From contig OY282607.1 in assembly GCA_958298945.1 (NCBI GenBank), positions 81,371,868 to 81,435,867 of the forward strand: a stretch of 64,000 nt of DNA. Reading direction: 5' to 3'. Each line of letters begins with the position of its first letter. The stretch's first letter is position 1. Under the pieces are notes generated by a model, which saw only the letters and a list, made by a program, of their open reading frames with translations, was not told the origin of the DNA and did not search any database. Positions 44,881-56,525 of this stretch are shown one piece after another. The translations under genes and the position numbers were made by a program. Source of the stretch: Atherix ibis. Lineage: Eukaryota; Arthropoda; Insecta; Diptera; Athericidae.

Positions 44881-46999
44881 TTGTAGATCATTTGAAAAAT
44901 GATTGAGTCTTAAAAGTATTTTCGTTTGAAAAATGTTATATATTTTTGCATAATGCCAAGATCTTTTCAATATAATAATCAAAATTTTTTTTTTATCAAA
45001 ATATTCATTTAAAATATATTTTATTTAACTTAACTTTACGAAGCACAAATTGAATAATTCTCTACCAAAAATCAAGAGCTTTTCTTAAAAATTGCACAAT
45101 ATTTAATTTATATATATTTTGATTAAATCGTTATTTTTTTTTGTTTGATAATTTTACAATCGTATAAAAAAGAAATAAATATTTAAGAAAATAATAAATT
45201 AAAATTTTAATGGTTTTTTTTCGAAAAAAAAAACAAAAATCTAAAAATATAAAATTTTTATTAAATTTTTTTGTGTTTTTAGTTATTATTTGTGTGTTTC
45301 ATCGTAATTAAAAAATTGGACAAAAGTGCATTTTTTTTATTTTTACAACAATTTTTTTTGCAATTAAAAAAAATTTTTTTGGAATTAAAAAAAATTAGAA
45401 TATTCAAAAAAAAAAGGATTTAGAATAAAAAAATGATTAGTTTATTCAATTTTTTTCCGTTTATTTAAATAATCTTAATATATTTATGATCATTAAATGA
45501 TATTAAATTAAATAATATTCCAATTCAAAAAATAGGTAAAAAAAACTATTTTCCATTAAAAAGTAATGCTTTTAAAGAAAAAAAAACCTCCCTCATATCG
45601 ATGTGTGCTGGTGTATTTGCGGTGTATTTTCATCAATAAAAAAAATGTCAACGTTTGCCCACTAAAAGGCAATAAAAAATTGTTTTGTTTTCAATTTTTT
45701 TATTAAAAAAATCATTCAATTATTACTAAAAATTAAAAATCTATATAAAGGAAAAAGGTTTTCATAAAAATAAAATACTTAAAAATATTTTTCACAATAA
45801 AAATAAATATAAGAAATGATATGGAAAATTTATTTTTATAGTTTAATAGATGTGCCTTTTGAATAATAAAAAAAATGGTTTTAAATAAAGAAAAAAAATA
45901 TTGAAATCTTATCAGATAAACAAAAACGACATTTACAATTAGTATATATATACAATATATATACATTAAAAACAAAATGCAAAATAATAAGATACAAATA
46001 ATAAAAATAATATTAAATATATTTAATATTGCTGTACTCAGTATGTACTCGTATGAATGTTTATTTGTAGTGTATTTATGGAACTGAGCTGTGCATGTTT
46101 TAAAAACATAATTTAATAATACTATACACATAAGTATAAATAAATAGAAAACAAATTGAAATAAGAAAATTATTTATATCAAATGCTTAAACTACTTTAA
46201 ATAGTATGGTAGATTCATAGATAAACGAGTATACAAGATAACTGATGTAAATATTGAATTTATTGATAGACTTTAGTGTATGCTCTGTTAAGAATTGCTT
46301 TTAAATTAAGGATAATAACAGGTGATTATTTATTTCTATTGTATAATAAATATCAATTTTAAAAGAATTTAAAAATAATTATATAAAAAATAAAAATTAT
46401 CCTACGAAAATGCTTTTAATAGTGTTATTATCAAAACAAGAAAAAAGAAATCAAAGAAAAATTTTATAAAAACTTTTAAAAATAATTTTTTTTTTTTAAA
46501 AAAAAACTAATTAAATGTAATTTTTAAATTTTCTATTTTTATTGACAAGCGTATTATTAGGGAGATATTGTAAAATGTGTTGATAAGAAGAATGCCAAAA
46601 TAAAAATTAAAGTGAACTTTTTAGTAAGAAGTAATTAAAAATGATTGCTTTTGAGCAGAGAAATATTATTAATTTATTTCGATTTGATTTGACATCAAAT
46701 ATTTGTTAAAAAAGGAAAGGTTTTTTTTATATTTAACTGGTTACGTTATATAAAATTTTTCATCAAATTTATGATTAAATGTACTCATAGGATGGAAAGT
46801 AAAAATAAGTTTTATTTTTCTTTAGATAAAAAGTTTTTGCTAAATCCATTTTGAACTTACGAAAGTTTAGAGTCTTGTCATTTATTTATCTATAAAATAT
46901 ATATTTTTTTAAATTAGTTTTATTTAGCTTAAAGTATGCCATTTTACATTATGGATTATTTAATTATGATAAAATTGCAAAACAATCGATTACTATGCG
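44881..46999. other. AT-rich intergenic sequence
   Basis: No recognisable gene. A 132-codon minus-strand frame (45733-46131) is almost entirely Phe, Ile, Tyr and Leu and is attributed to base composition. Confidence 0.5.
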
Positions 47000-47900
47000 A
47001 TCAAATTGTAAAAACTTTCTGTAAAGTTGGTAGTCCTAGCGTAGCCAAGTTTCGCATAATAACCAAAATTGACATACTATATGTGGGGCTCTGAAAACTC
47101 ACAAATGACTGTAAAGAGGGCGTTGTATCCGAAAAAGGTCAATTTCTGGTGGGTATTTTCGTCTGAAAACCGTTACCGTTAATTCTGTTGGCTATGGCCA
47201 TACCATAACCGATTTTTTTTGGCCTGAACTTTTAGATTTTAATCTGGATTATATGTGGTTTGAACAAAGCGGTACCACAAGCCACACACGACACGATAGA
47301 TTGTCGGCTTTCTTACGTGAAAATTTTCTCAGAACAATTAATTTCGATATTTGGTGATGTTGGATTGACTTCCAAGATCGTGCGATTTGACGCCATTAGA
47401 CTGTTTTTTTTTGTAGAGTTATGTAAAATATCATATTTACAGAGTATTAGAAACCAACATCCATCAAATGTTTCACGCAATAACCAAAAATGTCTGTGGA
47501 GAGGCCATTGTATTCGAAAAAAAGTAAATTTCTGATGGGCATTTTGGTCTGAAAAGCGTTACCGTTAATTCTGTCGGCTTTGGCCATACGATAAGCGATT
47601 TTTTTTCCTGAACTTTTAGATTTTAATCTGGATTAGATGTGGTTTGAACAAAGCGGTACCACAAGCCACACACAATACGATAGATTGTCGGCTTTATTAC
47701 GTGAAAATTTTCTCAGAACAATTAATTTCGATATTTGGTGATGTTGGATTGACTTCCAAGATCGTGCGATTTGACGCCATTAGACTGTTTTTTTTGTAGA
47801 GTTATGTAAAATATATTTGGTGATGTTGGATTGACTTTGATCGCTTTGACGCCGATGGACTGTTTTTTGTAGCCTTCTGGAGTCTTGCAAGAATTCGGGA
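47000..47900 (+). mobile_element. Mariner transposase fragment, duplicated in tandem
   Basis: Two direct copies with a period of about 386 bases (GTTACCGTTAATTCTGT at 47172 and 47558; TTGGTGATGTTGGATTG at 47350 and 47735) plus a short third piece near 47819. Each copy reads ENSQMTVKRALYP-like text, YMWFEQSGTTSHTRH (second catalytic motif with aspartate changed to serine) and DFQDRAI*RH, the WPPRS..LTP region. Stops throughout. Confidence 0.7.
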
Positions 47901-49084
47901 TTTTAGATATATTTTATTTAACTTTACTCTCCGAAGCATAAATACGTTAACCTTTTCTTATATCAAACTGATCTCAAGTACAAAAGAATTTATAGAATTA
48001 TTAACTCTTAGTTTTTTTATAAAAGAAAAAAGTTCTTTTATTTGTTAAATGCATTAAATAATTTCTTTTAAATATAATTTTTTTTTACAAATAAATTTTT
48101 GCATTAAAAGCAAAAGAAAAAACAACAAAATTCATTTGGCAACGAAATATTTGAATATAAATAAGAGAAAGTACAACAAAAATTATTTGCGAAGAGATTT
48201 TTGCTTCACAATAAATTTGTTAATTAAAAATATTTTCTATTTTGTTTTAAATAATTTTCATTTGTTTAGTTCAATTTATAATATAAAAACTATAGTACTA
48301 ATTGTAGGCTGTAATATTAGCTAATATAATATATATTTTATTATTTACGAGTATATATTTTATAGGGGAAAAAAATCAATAAAACAAAATTAGGAATAAG
48401 TAATTTGGACATGTGTAAAACACAACTAATACATACAAAGACTATTAGTAATGTGAAAATTAAGCAAATAACTATCAAAATATTATTCTACAAAATGGAT
48501 GACAATTTATAATAATCGGAAATACAAAAAAAAATTATAAAAATTTCCAAAATCCATTATTTTATGTAATTTATAGGCATCAACATGTAATAAAATAAAC
48601 GTAATTCTTATCTAGAATAAAATACGAGTAGTGCATTTGAAATTTTAATAATATTAAAAAGTTGCACATCCTAAAAGGAGGAAAGTATCCTTTTCTCTTT
48701 GGAAAAAAAAACACTATCAGTGGAAAATGGTTTTCAAATTTGTACAAACAAACAAAAATCATTAAAAAAAATTATGTATTTTTGCAAAGAATTGTTTATT
48801 AAAAACAATATAAAAATGTGAACAAAAAAATTGTTGAAATTAATAAAAGTAAAGAATTATTTTTAATATTGTAATATCACAAATATACATAAAAAAGACA
48901 TATGCGTGAATGTATACCTTCTATAAGTATATAATTTAGATGAAATTGTGAACAGTAAATAAATTGTATCAATGTCTGCCAATAAAATAATATTAAAAAA
49001 ATAAATTGTTTATGGAAAAATTTAATTTACTTTATAGATAAACGTTATCAATTTTGAATTTCATAATAAATTTAACTAAAATAT
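47901..49084. other. AT-rich intergenic sequence
   Basis: No feature recognised. Confidence 0.45.
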
Positions 49085-49905
49085 ACGAGATTTGGCTGAA
49101 AAGTAATGGGACTGGCATCAATTAAGTGTTTTAATCTGTCAACAATGGAGGGTACCTTAGAGCCTTTTAGATGTTCAGTACAAGTTCCAACCGCATCCGG
49201 TAGCTACGCGACCCTTAAGATAACATGATAAATGAAATTATATTTTTTTTTGCGTTCAAATTTGAAGGATTTGCCATCAAATTATGTCCTAAGCTTGGTG
49301 AACACACGAGTTTGAGTTATGAAAGGTTGCAACGTGCTTAAGGGGATTATTTCTTAACTAGATTAGAAGTTTTTCGCTTGCATAAAGCATTCTTGGAAAG
49401 CCGAAGAGCAGTGGAAAGCTTCGCTCAAGGAGGCCTTCAATTTTAAAAATTGATAAAAATGTGGAACGCACGATGGCTCTTGTCAGCTCAAACCGTATGT
49501 GTAGATGAACATTGAAGCCCCTTGAATTTTTTTTGCGCCAAATCGGGTATTGCAGATAGTTGGATGGTCCACCACGGCAATATCTTCTGTCATCCGACCA
49601 TCTTCATCAACGAGTTTTCATCAGAAAAGCGGAAGAAGCAGTCCGGTGGCTCATTTTATTTAATTTCTCGTCGAACTCATTTTATTTAATTTCTTATGAC
49701 CTTTCCTTGTTCCTCAAGATGAAAAAAAAACATAAAAGAATGTCATATTGGTATGGTCGATAACATCCAACGAAGTGGTTCGTCCTCAGCTTCAACAAGC
49801 TGAAAACTAACGTCACGAGGAAGGAAAATAACACCTCCGCTGATGTATACCTGCCCAAGGGAACTACTTTGAAGGGAATAACATTGATGATTAGAAAAAA
49901 GTGTA
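49085..49905 (+). mobile_element. Degenerate mariner element
   Basis: It opens with TTTGGCTGAAAAGTAATGGG, resembling a mariner terminal repeat, near 49092. The + strand then reads FAIKLCPKLGEHTSLSYERL (N-terminal helix), NVERTMALVSSN (linker), DSWMVHHGN..CHPTIFINEF (second catalytic motif region), and near 49780-49880 KTNVTRKENNTSADVYLPKG, a decayed C-terminus related to the fragment at 14.3 kb. The right end is not clear. Confidence 0.6.
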
Positions 49906-50881
49906 TTTTTTGTGGTTTCAAATTTTTTTTAGCTTGAATCAAATGGAAATGAAATCAAATTTATTAAAAAATTTAAAATAATTGGTAACATGTATGCAAA
50001 AAGAAGGAACAGAGAAACTAGAAAGTAAAAGTAATTGAACGAACGTGAAGTTCTAGAGGGGAACAGCCAATTACGACCGTACTTAGACCTTTTTTCACTA
50101 TTAATGGCATGATTCCATAATAGCATTGCGGTAGAGATGATGGGGTTCCAAATTCGCAGGAGAGTGTTCTCACACCCACATGCCTGCTACATAAATTTTT
50201 ACTTGGTGACACTTGAAAGTGTTAGGTTCTCAAAGAGATAGGATAATAAAAAAAACGAAAATGAAACGAAAAAATTAAAAATTTGGGCTACGGTGGAAAA
50301 GGAAATAAGAAAAGGGTTTGGGTTTGGAGGGTATAAGCATTGGGAGTAGGATAAAATATGGAAAGAAAAATAAGAAATTTCTTTTTTTTTAACTAAAAAA
50401 ATAATAATAAAACCCAGGAACCCAAAGCAAAAGACCAACGAGAGAAAACCAATTGGTGTTATGGAATGAGGACTATTGTGGGACAGACCTCAGGTGTTAG
50501 GTACCAGGTACGCTAATAGTTTTGACAGCACCTGCGACTATTATGAGCGCGACACAACGACGACGAACCTTTTCACGGCATTCTCTAGTTCAGAAGGCCA
50601 GGAATATTACTATCAATTTAATAATAGTACTTTTTTTGTACATATATTCCAGTTACAATATTATTTCAGAATTTTTATATAAGCAAATGAATTTGCTCTT
50701 TAAATGTTACAATTAAAAAAAAATCATTTGAATTGCTAATATTTGTGTAGGTATTTTTTTGGATACTTAATATTATAATATTGTTGTATCCTTTCAAAAA
50801 TTTCCATATTATTAGTTATATTAATGCTATTTATTATAATATTTTTAAATAATAATAGTAAATATTGTCTTTGAACATAAA
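49906..50881. other. Mixed intergenic sequence, partly higher complexity
   Basis: 50020-50600 is more complex than its surroundings and has short frames on both strands (for example 50018-50212 on minus) without any family match that I can see. It may be an unrecognised mobile element. The remainder is A/T-rich. Confidence 0.4.
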
Positions 50882-52159
50882 TACCAGGTGTATAAGCTTA
50901 AATCCGCTGTTTTTTAGTCAAAAAAATATATGTTTTTTTCATAGAAAGCAAAACCAAATTTTTTCAAAGTACTTGCCCTCGCTAGCTACACATTTTTCCC
51001 ATCTTTCGGGTAATTTGTGGATACCACGCCAAAAAAGTTTCTTCTCTTTCGAGGCAAACCACTCATCAAGCCATTTCGGACGTCTTCGTAAGAATCGAAG
51101 TGCTGCTCAGCGAGCGCGTGGCCCATCGACGAAAACAGGTGGTAGTCGGATGGGGCCAGGTCTGGTGAATAAGCGGGGTAGGGTAGCACCTCCTAGTTGA
51201 GTGTCTCCAAGTAGTTTCGGACCATTTTTGACGTGTGCGATGTCGTATAGGAAAATCAGCTTGTAATGTTTTTGTTGATAATTCGTCCTTTTTTCATGCA
51301 GAGCACGGTGCAATTTGATCAATTGTTGGTGGTAGCGGTGGGCATTGACAGTTTTACCAGGTTTCAACATCTCATAGCAGACGATACCCTGCTAATCCCA
51401 CTAAACGCACAGCATCGTCTTCCGTCCGAAGAGATTTGGTCTTGGGGAAGATGTTGATGGTTGGCCGTGATCAACCCACGATTTCTTGCGTTTACGATTG
51501 TCGAAATATATCCACTTTTCATCGCCTGTCACAATCCCATGCAGGAGCGACTTTTTTTTTATCTGGCGATCAAGATTTCGCATGTGTTTTGGCGTCCCTC
51601 CATCTGCCTATCATTCAATTCATGCGGCACCCATTTTCCGATCTTTTGAACCTTCTCCATGGCACGCAGACGCATCGAAATGGCTGGTTGAGTAACACCC
51701 AATTGCTCCGCGAGCATTTTTTGCGATTGGGTATTGTCTTCGTTCAAAAGAGCCTACAATTGATCGTCCCCACCCTTCCTAGACCGATTTTCACGCTTTT
51801 TGTCCCACAAGTCAAAATTGCCGTCTTTGAACCGACGACACCAATCTCGGCACATTGTTTCCGATAAAGCACTGTCACCATAGGCTTCCATAAGCATTCG
51901 ATGCGATTCGGCAGCCGATTTCTTCAAATTGAAGCAGAAAAGCAGAGCTTCCCGCATATGCTCTTTTTCTGGCACAAAACTAGACATGATTACCAAAAGA
52001 AAAATGTATGTTGTTGTACGAAATTGCTGACAATGTGCACTGATTAATGTTGACAGATATCAAACTCATAAAAAAAAGTATGGCGTGCCAATGGTAGCTT
52101 AATACGCTCACTTACGCCATCTATGACCACACCGCGGATTTAAGCTTACACCCCTGGTA
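50882..52159 (-). mobile_element. Mos1-like mariner element with both termini (1278 bases)
   Basis: TA-flanked ends: left CCAGGTGTATAAGCTTAAATC, cut here to CAGGTGTATAAGCTTAAATC, right read inward CCAGGGGTGTAAGCTTAAAT. The length is typical of full-size mariner (about 1.28 kb), so no large deletion has occurred. Orientation is antisense to both genes. Confidence 0.92.
50939..51987 (-). pseudogene. Mauritiana-subfamily (Mos1-like) mariner transposase pseudogene
   Basis: It starts MSSFVPEKEHMREALLFCFN and continues LKKSAAESHRMLMEAYGDSA (DNA-binding helices), LAEQLGVTQPAISMRLRAM, WVPHELNDRQMEGRQNTCEI, IVTGDEKWIYFDNRKRKKSW (first catalytic motif), TMLCVWWDQQGIV, MLKPGKTVNAHRYHQQLIKL, and YPAYSPDLAPSDYHLFSSMG (third motif). 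This is nearly the Mos1 text along its whole length. The second motif has decayed from HDNAPSHTA to YDIAHVKNG, and several frameshifts and stops break the frame. About 345 codons long, as in Mos1. Confidence 0.9.
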
Positions 52160-53040
52160 ACAAAGGCCTTATGTGTTGTTATGATAATTTGAATATAAAT
52201 AATGAGTTCCATACTTCTATGCTAAGAAGAATTTAGGAAAGCCCTATACATTATCGTTTAGATTATATTTTTTTACTTTTAAAATATGAGTTTTAATTAA
52301 GTAAATAATAATATTGCTATTTCTGATTTTGGTCCCCCAACAAGGGTACGAATAGCCTTTTTGTTTAAATTAACTCGAAATGTGTGATAAAACCCATTAA
52401 TTAGTATAGCTGTTGACCTTTCGGCTTTTGTTTTGGCGGGTAAAAAAATAAAAGTTTTTTAATCAATGAATTTGAGATTTTTATCAGATATACGAGTAAA
52501 CAGGCTGAAAATTGAAAATAATATTTAAAAAGTTATAAATATAAATGTATATAACATATTCCATATTAATAATGTTCATTTTCAAACTTATATGAATAAA
52601 TAACATTATGAACCAAAAACAAAACTTCATTTTTTCTTCCTACAAGCGTACAAGGATAGGCAATCACCCTATATCTATACGAATCTAATTGAAGCGAAAA
52701 AATCCTGCGGAATTCCAATGAATCAAAAATCTCATCTACATGAAAACAAAGAATAATAAACGATAATACAAATCAAAAAATTGTTAAAAATCGTTTTTAG
52801 CTCCTGTGCGTGCCATCTATTTTCTACTTATCTAACTAACAGCTACATTTTGGTGCGCGGATCTTATTTTTCCATCAATTTGTAGTTTTGACATATCGAA
52901 TGTAAACAATCGATTAGTGTGAGTTCAATTTTTTGATATCGTGGTTTAAATCGTTTTCAAAGTAAAGCTATTATAAAAAGTGAGGTGAAATTAGTAAATA
53001 TTTATGTAAAAAATAAACTTAATAATTAAATATATTGAAA
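52160..53040. other. Intergenic sequence before the THAP-like repeats
   Basis: Medium-complexity A/T-rich DNA. The last part (52860-53040) resembles the upstream flank of the later THAP-like copies (AATGTAAACA, AGTTCAATTTTT) and may be part of the same duplicated unit. Confidence 0.4.
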
Positions 53041-53049
53041 TATTTACAG

Positions 53050-53120
53050 TAAATGAAGTATTCGGTTAAAAAGTGGTTTAGTTATTCGAAAACTAAAGAT
53101 TCCCGAATTTCTTTTTTCAG
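53050..53120 (+). pseudogene. THAP-like mini-exon, copy a (cysteines lost)
   Basis: Acceptor-like AATATTTACAG lies just upstream, and the ATG at 53053 opens KYSVKKWFSYSKTKDSRISF, with a GTGCGT donor-like site next. It aligns codon for codon with copies b and c, but both expected cysteines are Tyr and Trp, so it could not bind zinc. Confidence 0.4.
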
Positions 53121-53344
53121 GTGCGTTGTTGGTAAAAACTAATTATATATTTGCATAAAGGTCGTAGTTGCCTATCATTAAACTAATTTTGATTGGATTT
53201 CGAGTGCTCTAAGTATTAAAACACTAAAAATTCTTGTGCAACATTGAATGTAAACAGACGATTATTTGTGATCAGATTGACATGCCAATGACGGTCGTCT
53301 GATTCTTAGATTAAAGACGCTCGTACGTCAGATTTCCGTATATG

Positions 53345-54693
53345 TACCTTAGATTAAAGAATACCTGGATAGGCCCTTACCGTATATGTATACGCAATTT
53401 TGTGTTGGAATTCCTGGTTTTGCTATCCCGTTGTTGCCATTTCTCGCCGCTTGGCATAGCTTTGTTTAGATTTTTTTATGTAGACATGACACCCACTGCC
53501 ATCTAGTTGTCGTAATACAAATTTATTGAATTGCAAAACCATTCTATTTTAGGTTTTTATTCATTTCGTAAATATCATTCAAATATAAAGCGTCTCAGTA
53601 TTGTAGACTTGCGGAGAGTTTGAAAACTTTAATTCTCCATGAAAGGGGAGACTTAAGGGATAGCTTTGTCATTTGTGAAGTTGTTATTGTGTGAGAAAGG
53701 AAAGTGAAGTTTAAAGTGTAATTTTAATATATTTTGAAGTATTTACGAAAAAGTAAGTATTTTTATAAATAGTTATATTATTAATAAAACTTAATACGAA
53801 TTTTTTATTCCAGAATATGAACTGTTTCGTTAATAAATGCTTCTCATACGAAGAAATGAGGAAACCGGAAATTTCTTTCTTTCGGTAAGTTGACATCTTT
53901 ATTTTTGCTAAATAAAATAAGAAATACTTTATTTGTGATGTGCCTAAATGCCTTTTAGTGATTTATTTTATTGAAAAAGTAGTCAAAAAGTGAAAAGTTC
54001 GGCATTGAACAAATGTAAACAAATCCGATGTTGACAGTTCAATTTTTACCATAAAATAGTACAGTGCCGGTGTTTATAAAGTGTGTGTAAGAAAGTTTAA
54101 GCTACTGAATTTTTTAGTCTATTTTTCATTGCTGTTTTCATTGTGTTAAAATAAATAAAGTATATTCTTCGGTAGGCTTATTAATTAAATAAATTAGTTT
54201 TGGTTGCTCTATTAGACCATATTATAATGCATTTACTAAATAATATTTTTTTCTTTTTTTTTTAGAATATTAGTTATTAATTTTTAAAGTACATCAAAGT
54301 TTTTATCTTGTAATTTAGTTTTAAAGCATTTCCTTTAATGTTGTATACGATTATCTTCTTATTGTGCACATAATTATTGAAATATCTAATAAAAAAATAA
54401 GTAATATTTTAAAATAGAATACTGTGTATTATTATAAATTTCCAAAACTAATTCCATCAAACAACAAAATCCGCAATATTAAAAAATCTATTCGTTTACG
54501 CATAAATGACATCGCATATGAAAATGGTTTTGAACGAACCGCTTCAATCGCATACTGAAGTTTAAAATTGGCTTCCAATGGTTTACGCCGTTTCTGTTGT
54601 ATTGCAAGTGTGTGCGTTCTACGAATGTATTGCCACAAAATTCCGACAGAATTTTTGTGTAGAGGCCTATCCAGTTCTTCTTTAATCTAAGAT
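53345..54693. repeat. Repeat unit 1 with inverted ends
   Basis: The left end CTTAGATTAAAGAATACCTG then GATAGGCC is inverted at the right end (GGCCTATCCAGTTCTTCTTT then AATCTAAG). The unit carries THAP-like copy b in its left half, and in its right half a minus-strand frame (54432-54638) that has a diverged relative in unit 2. It behaves like a mobile or duplicated element of unknown type. Confidence 0.6.
53814..53884 (+). CDS. THAP-like zinc-finger mini-exon, copy b (open)
   Basis: A 71-base block bounded by TTTTTTATTCCAG on the left and TTTCG|GTAAGT on the right. From ATG at 53817 it encodes NCFVNKCFSYEEMRKPEISF then FR. C-x4-C near the N-terminus followed by an I-S-F-F-R turn is how THAP DNA-binding domains begin (C-x2-4-C ... 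F-x-R-F-P). Upstream a second splice pair, GAAAAA|GTAAGT to the acceptor, gives a 63-base intron, so this looks like exon 2 of a gene whose later exons were not found nearby. It may be the 5' end of a THAP gene or of a THAP-bearing transposon (P-element transposase also starts with this domain). Whether it is transcribed is unknown. Confidence 0.35.
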
Positions 54694-54739
54694 ATGTACA
54701 CACAATTTTCTGGCATAATTATTGCAAAAGCGGCGAGAA

Positions 54740-56285
54740 ATGGTAATACTTGCATACTTTTGTGTAGATATTTTTATGTAGACATGACACCCACTCACAT
54801 CTAGTTTTCGTAATAGAAATTTATTGAAATTAATTCAATTTAAACACAACGATAAGCAATTTTTATTTTTTGTCCAATCTTTTAATATGATATGGAATTT
54901 TTTTTTAGGTTTATTATTTATTTCGTAAATATTAATCAAATATCAAGCGCCTCAATTTTGTAGACTTTCGGAGAGTTTTAAAAACGCCATTCTCCATGAA
55001 AAAGGAAGCATACCGAAATGCTTGCGTTCTCTTGTCATTTTTCAAGTTGTTGTTTTGACACTTATCGGAAAGTGCAAGTGAAAGTGTAGTTTTTATGTTT
55101 TTTGAAGTATTTACGAAAAAGTAAGTATTTATATAAATAGTTACATAGTTGATAACATTTAATAGGAAGTTTTTATTTCAGAAAATGATGTGTTCTATAA
55201 AGAATTGCTGGTAATTCAACGAAATGAGGAAGTCGGAAATTTCTTTCTTTCGTTAAGTTGACATCTTGATTTTTACTACATAAATTAATAAAAATTTAGT
55301 TTTTAATGTGCATAAATGGCTTTTAGCGATATGTTTTTTTTCCAAAAATTGGCTAAAAAGTGAAAAGTTCATCATTCAATAAATGTAAACAAATGTGATG
55401 TTCATAGTTCACAATGTTTATCAGAAAATAGTTCAGTGCCGGCGTATGTAAAGTGTGTGTACGAAAATTTAAGGAAACGAATTTTTCAGTATGTTTTCCA
55501 TTCCGGTTTTCATTGTGTTTAAATAAATCAAGTATATACGATAGGCTTATTATTTAAATTTTTTTTTTTGCATTTGTGCATTTGTTTGCTCTATTGGACC
55601 ATTTTGTAATGCATTTATTAAATAATAATGCTTTAAATTTTTTTAGAATATTAGTTATTAAATATTTAACTAACATTTCAGTTAACAAATACACATTGTA
55701 TATTATAATGAAGCTTTTTGTATATACTTATCCTTGTTTAACATTAAAATAAATATTTACTAAGTTGCGGTATGGTTTTATTTCAACATAAACATACTAT
55801 CCCATTTTATCATTTAATTCATTTTGCATATTTGGAATGGATTTTTATTTGTGCACATAATTGTTTTGATATAATTCAAATAAATTGCAATTTATATTTG
55901 TATATGCTTTTCCACTTTAGAATGTTGTTCTTATAAATAATATATACTGAAATAAATAAAATGAAAATATAATAAATAAATAAATAATATTTTACAATAG
56001 AATATTGTGTTTTATTGCAAATTTCTAAAACAAATTCCATCAAACAACAAAACCCACAATATTCAAAAAAAATCTATTTGTTTATGCATAAATGACATGA
56101 CATATCAAAATGGTTTTAAACGAACCGCTTCAATCGCATGCTGAAGTTTAAAATTAACCCCCAATGATTTACGCCGTTTCTGTTATTTTGCATGTGTGTG
56201 CGTTCTACGAATATATTGCCAAGAAAATTGTGCCACAATTTTTGTGAAGAGGCCTATCCAGTTCTTCTATAATCGAAGGTCTGAT
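54740..56285. repeat. Repeat unit 2, diverged copy of unit 1
   Basis: Shares with unit 1, in order: ATGTAGACATGACACCCACT (53478 and 54776), GTAGACTT.CGGAGAGTTT, the THAP-like exon with its flanking introns (53817 and 55185), AAATGTAAACAAAT, TTTATTGCAAATTTC, the right-half frame and the terminal GGCCTATCCAGTTCTTCTAT. Spacing between copies drifts from 1298 to 1587 bases. Confidence 0.8.
55182..55252 (+). pseudogene. THAP-like mini-exon, copy c (stop codon)
   Basis: Acceptor TTTTTATTTCAG precedes, and the ATG at 55185 gives MCSIKNCW, then a TAA stop, then FNEMRKSEISFFR. It keeps the C-x4-C spacing but carries a nonsense codon, and its donor is TTAAGT instead of GTAAGT. Confidence 0.45.
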
Positions 56286-56525
56286 TACTTTCCGATGGTG
56301 GTTTTATTGGTTTTATATTTTCACATAGTCAAAAATTGTTACTATTAATGTAAAATTTTCCTATATATAAAAATATAAGTTTTTAATATAGTGAATAGGA
56401 AAAATCTAATTTAAATGTTCTAAAAAATCATTTATAAGAATATAATTTTTAATTTATGAATTTTTATACTAATGTCAATGAGTATTAATATTCGTATATG
56501 ATATTATAACTCAATGCTTATATAT

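Noticed and set aside
45733..46131. A 132-codon minus-strand frame rich in Ile, Phe and Tyr.
   Set aside because: Typical chance frame in A/T-rich DNA; no motif.
50865..51867. Several + strand frames of 60-143 codons over the Mos1-like element.
   Set aside because: Shadows of the minus-strand transposase; no independent content.
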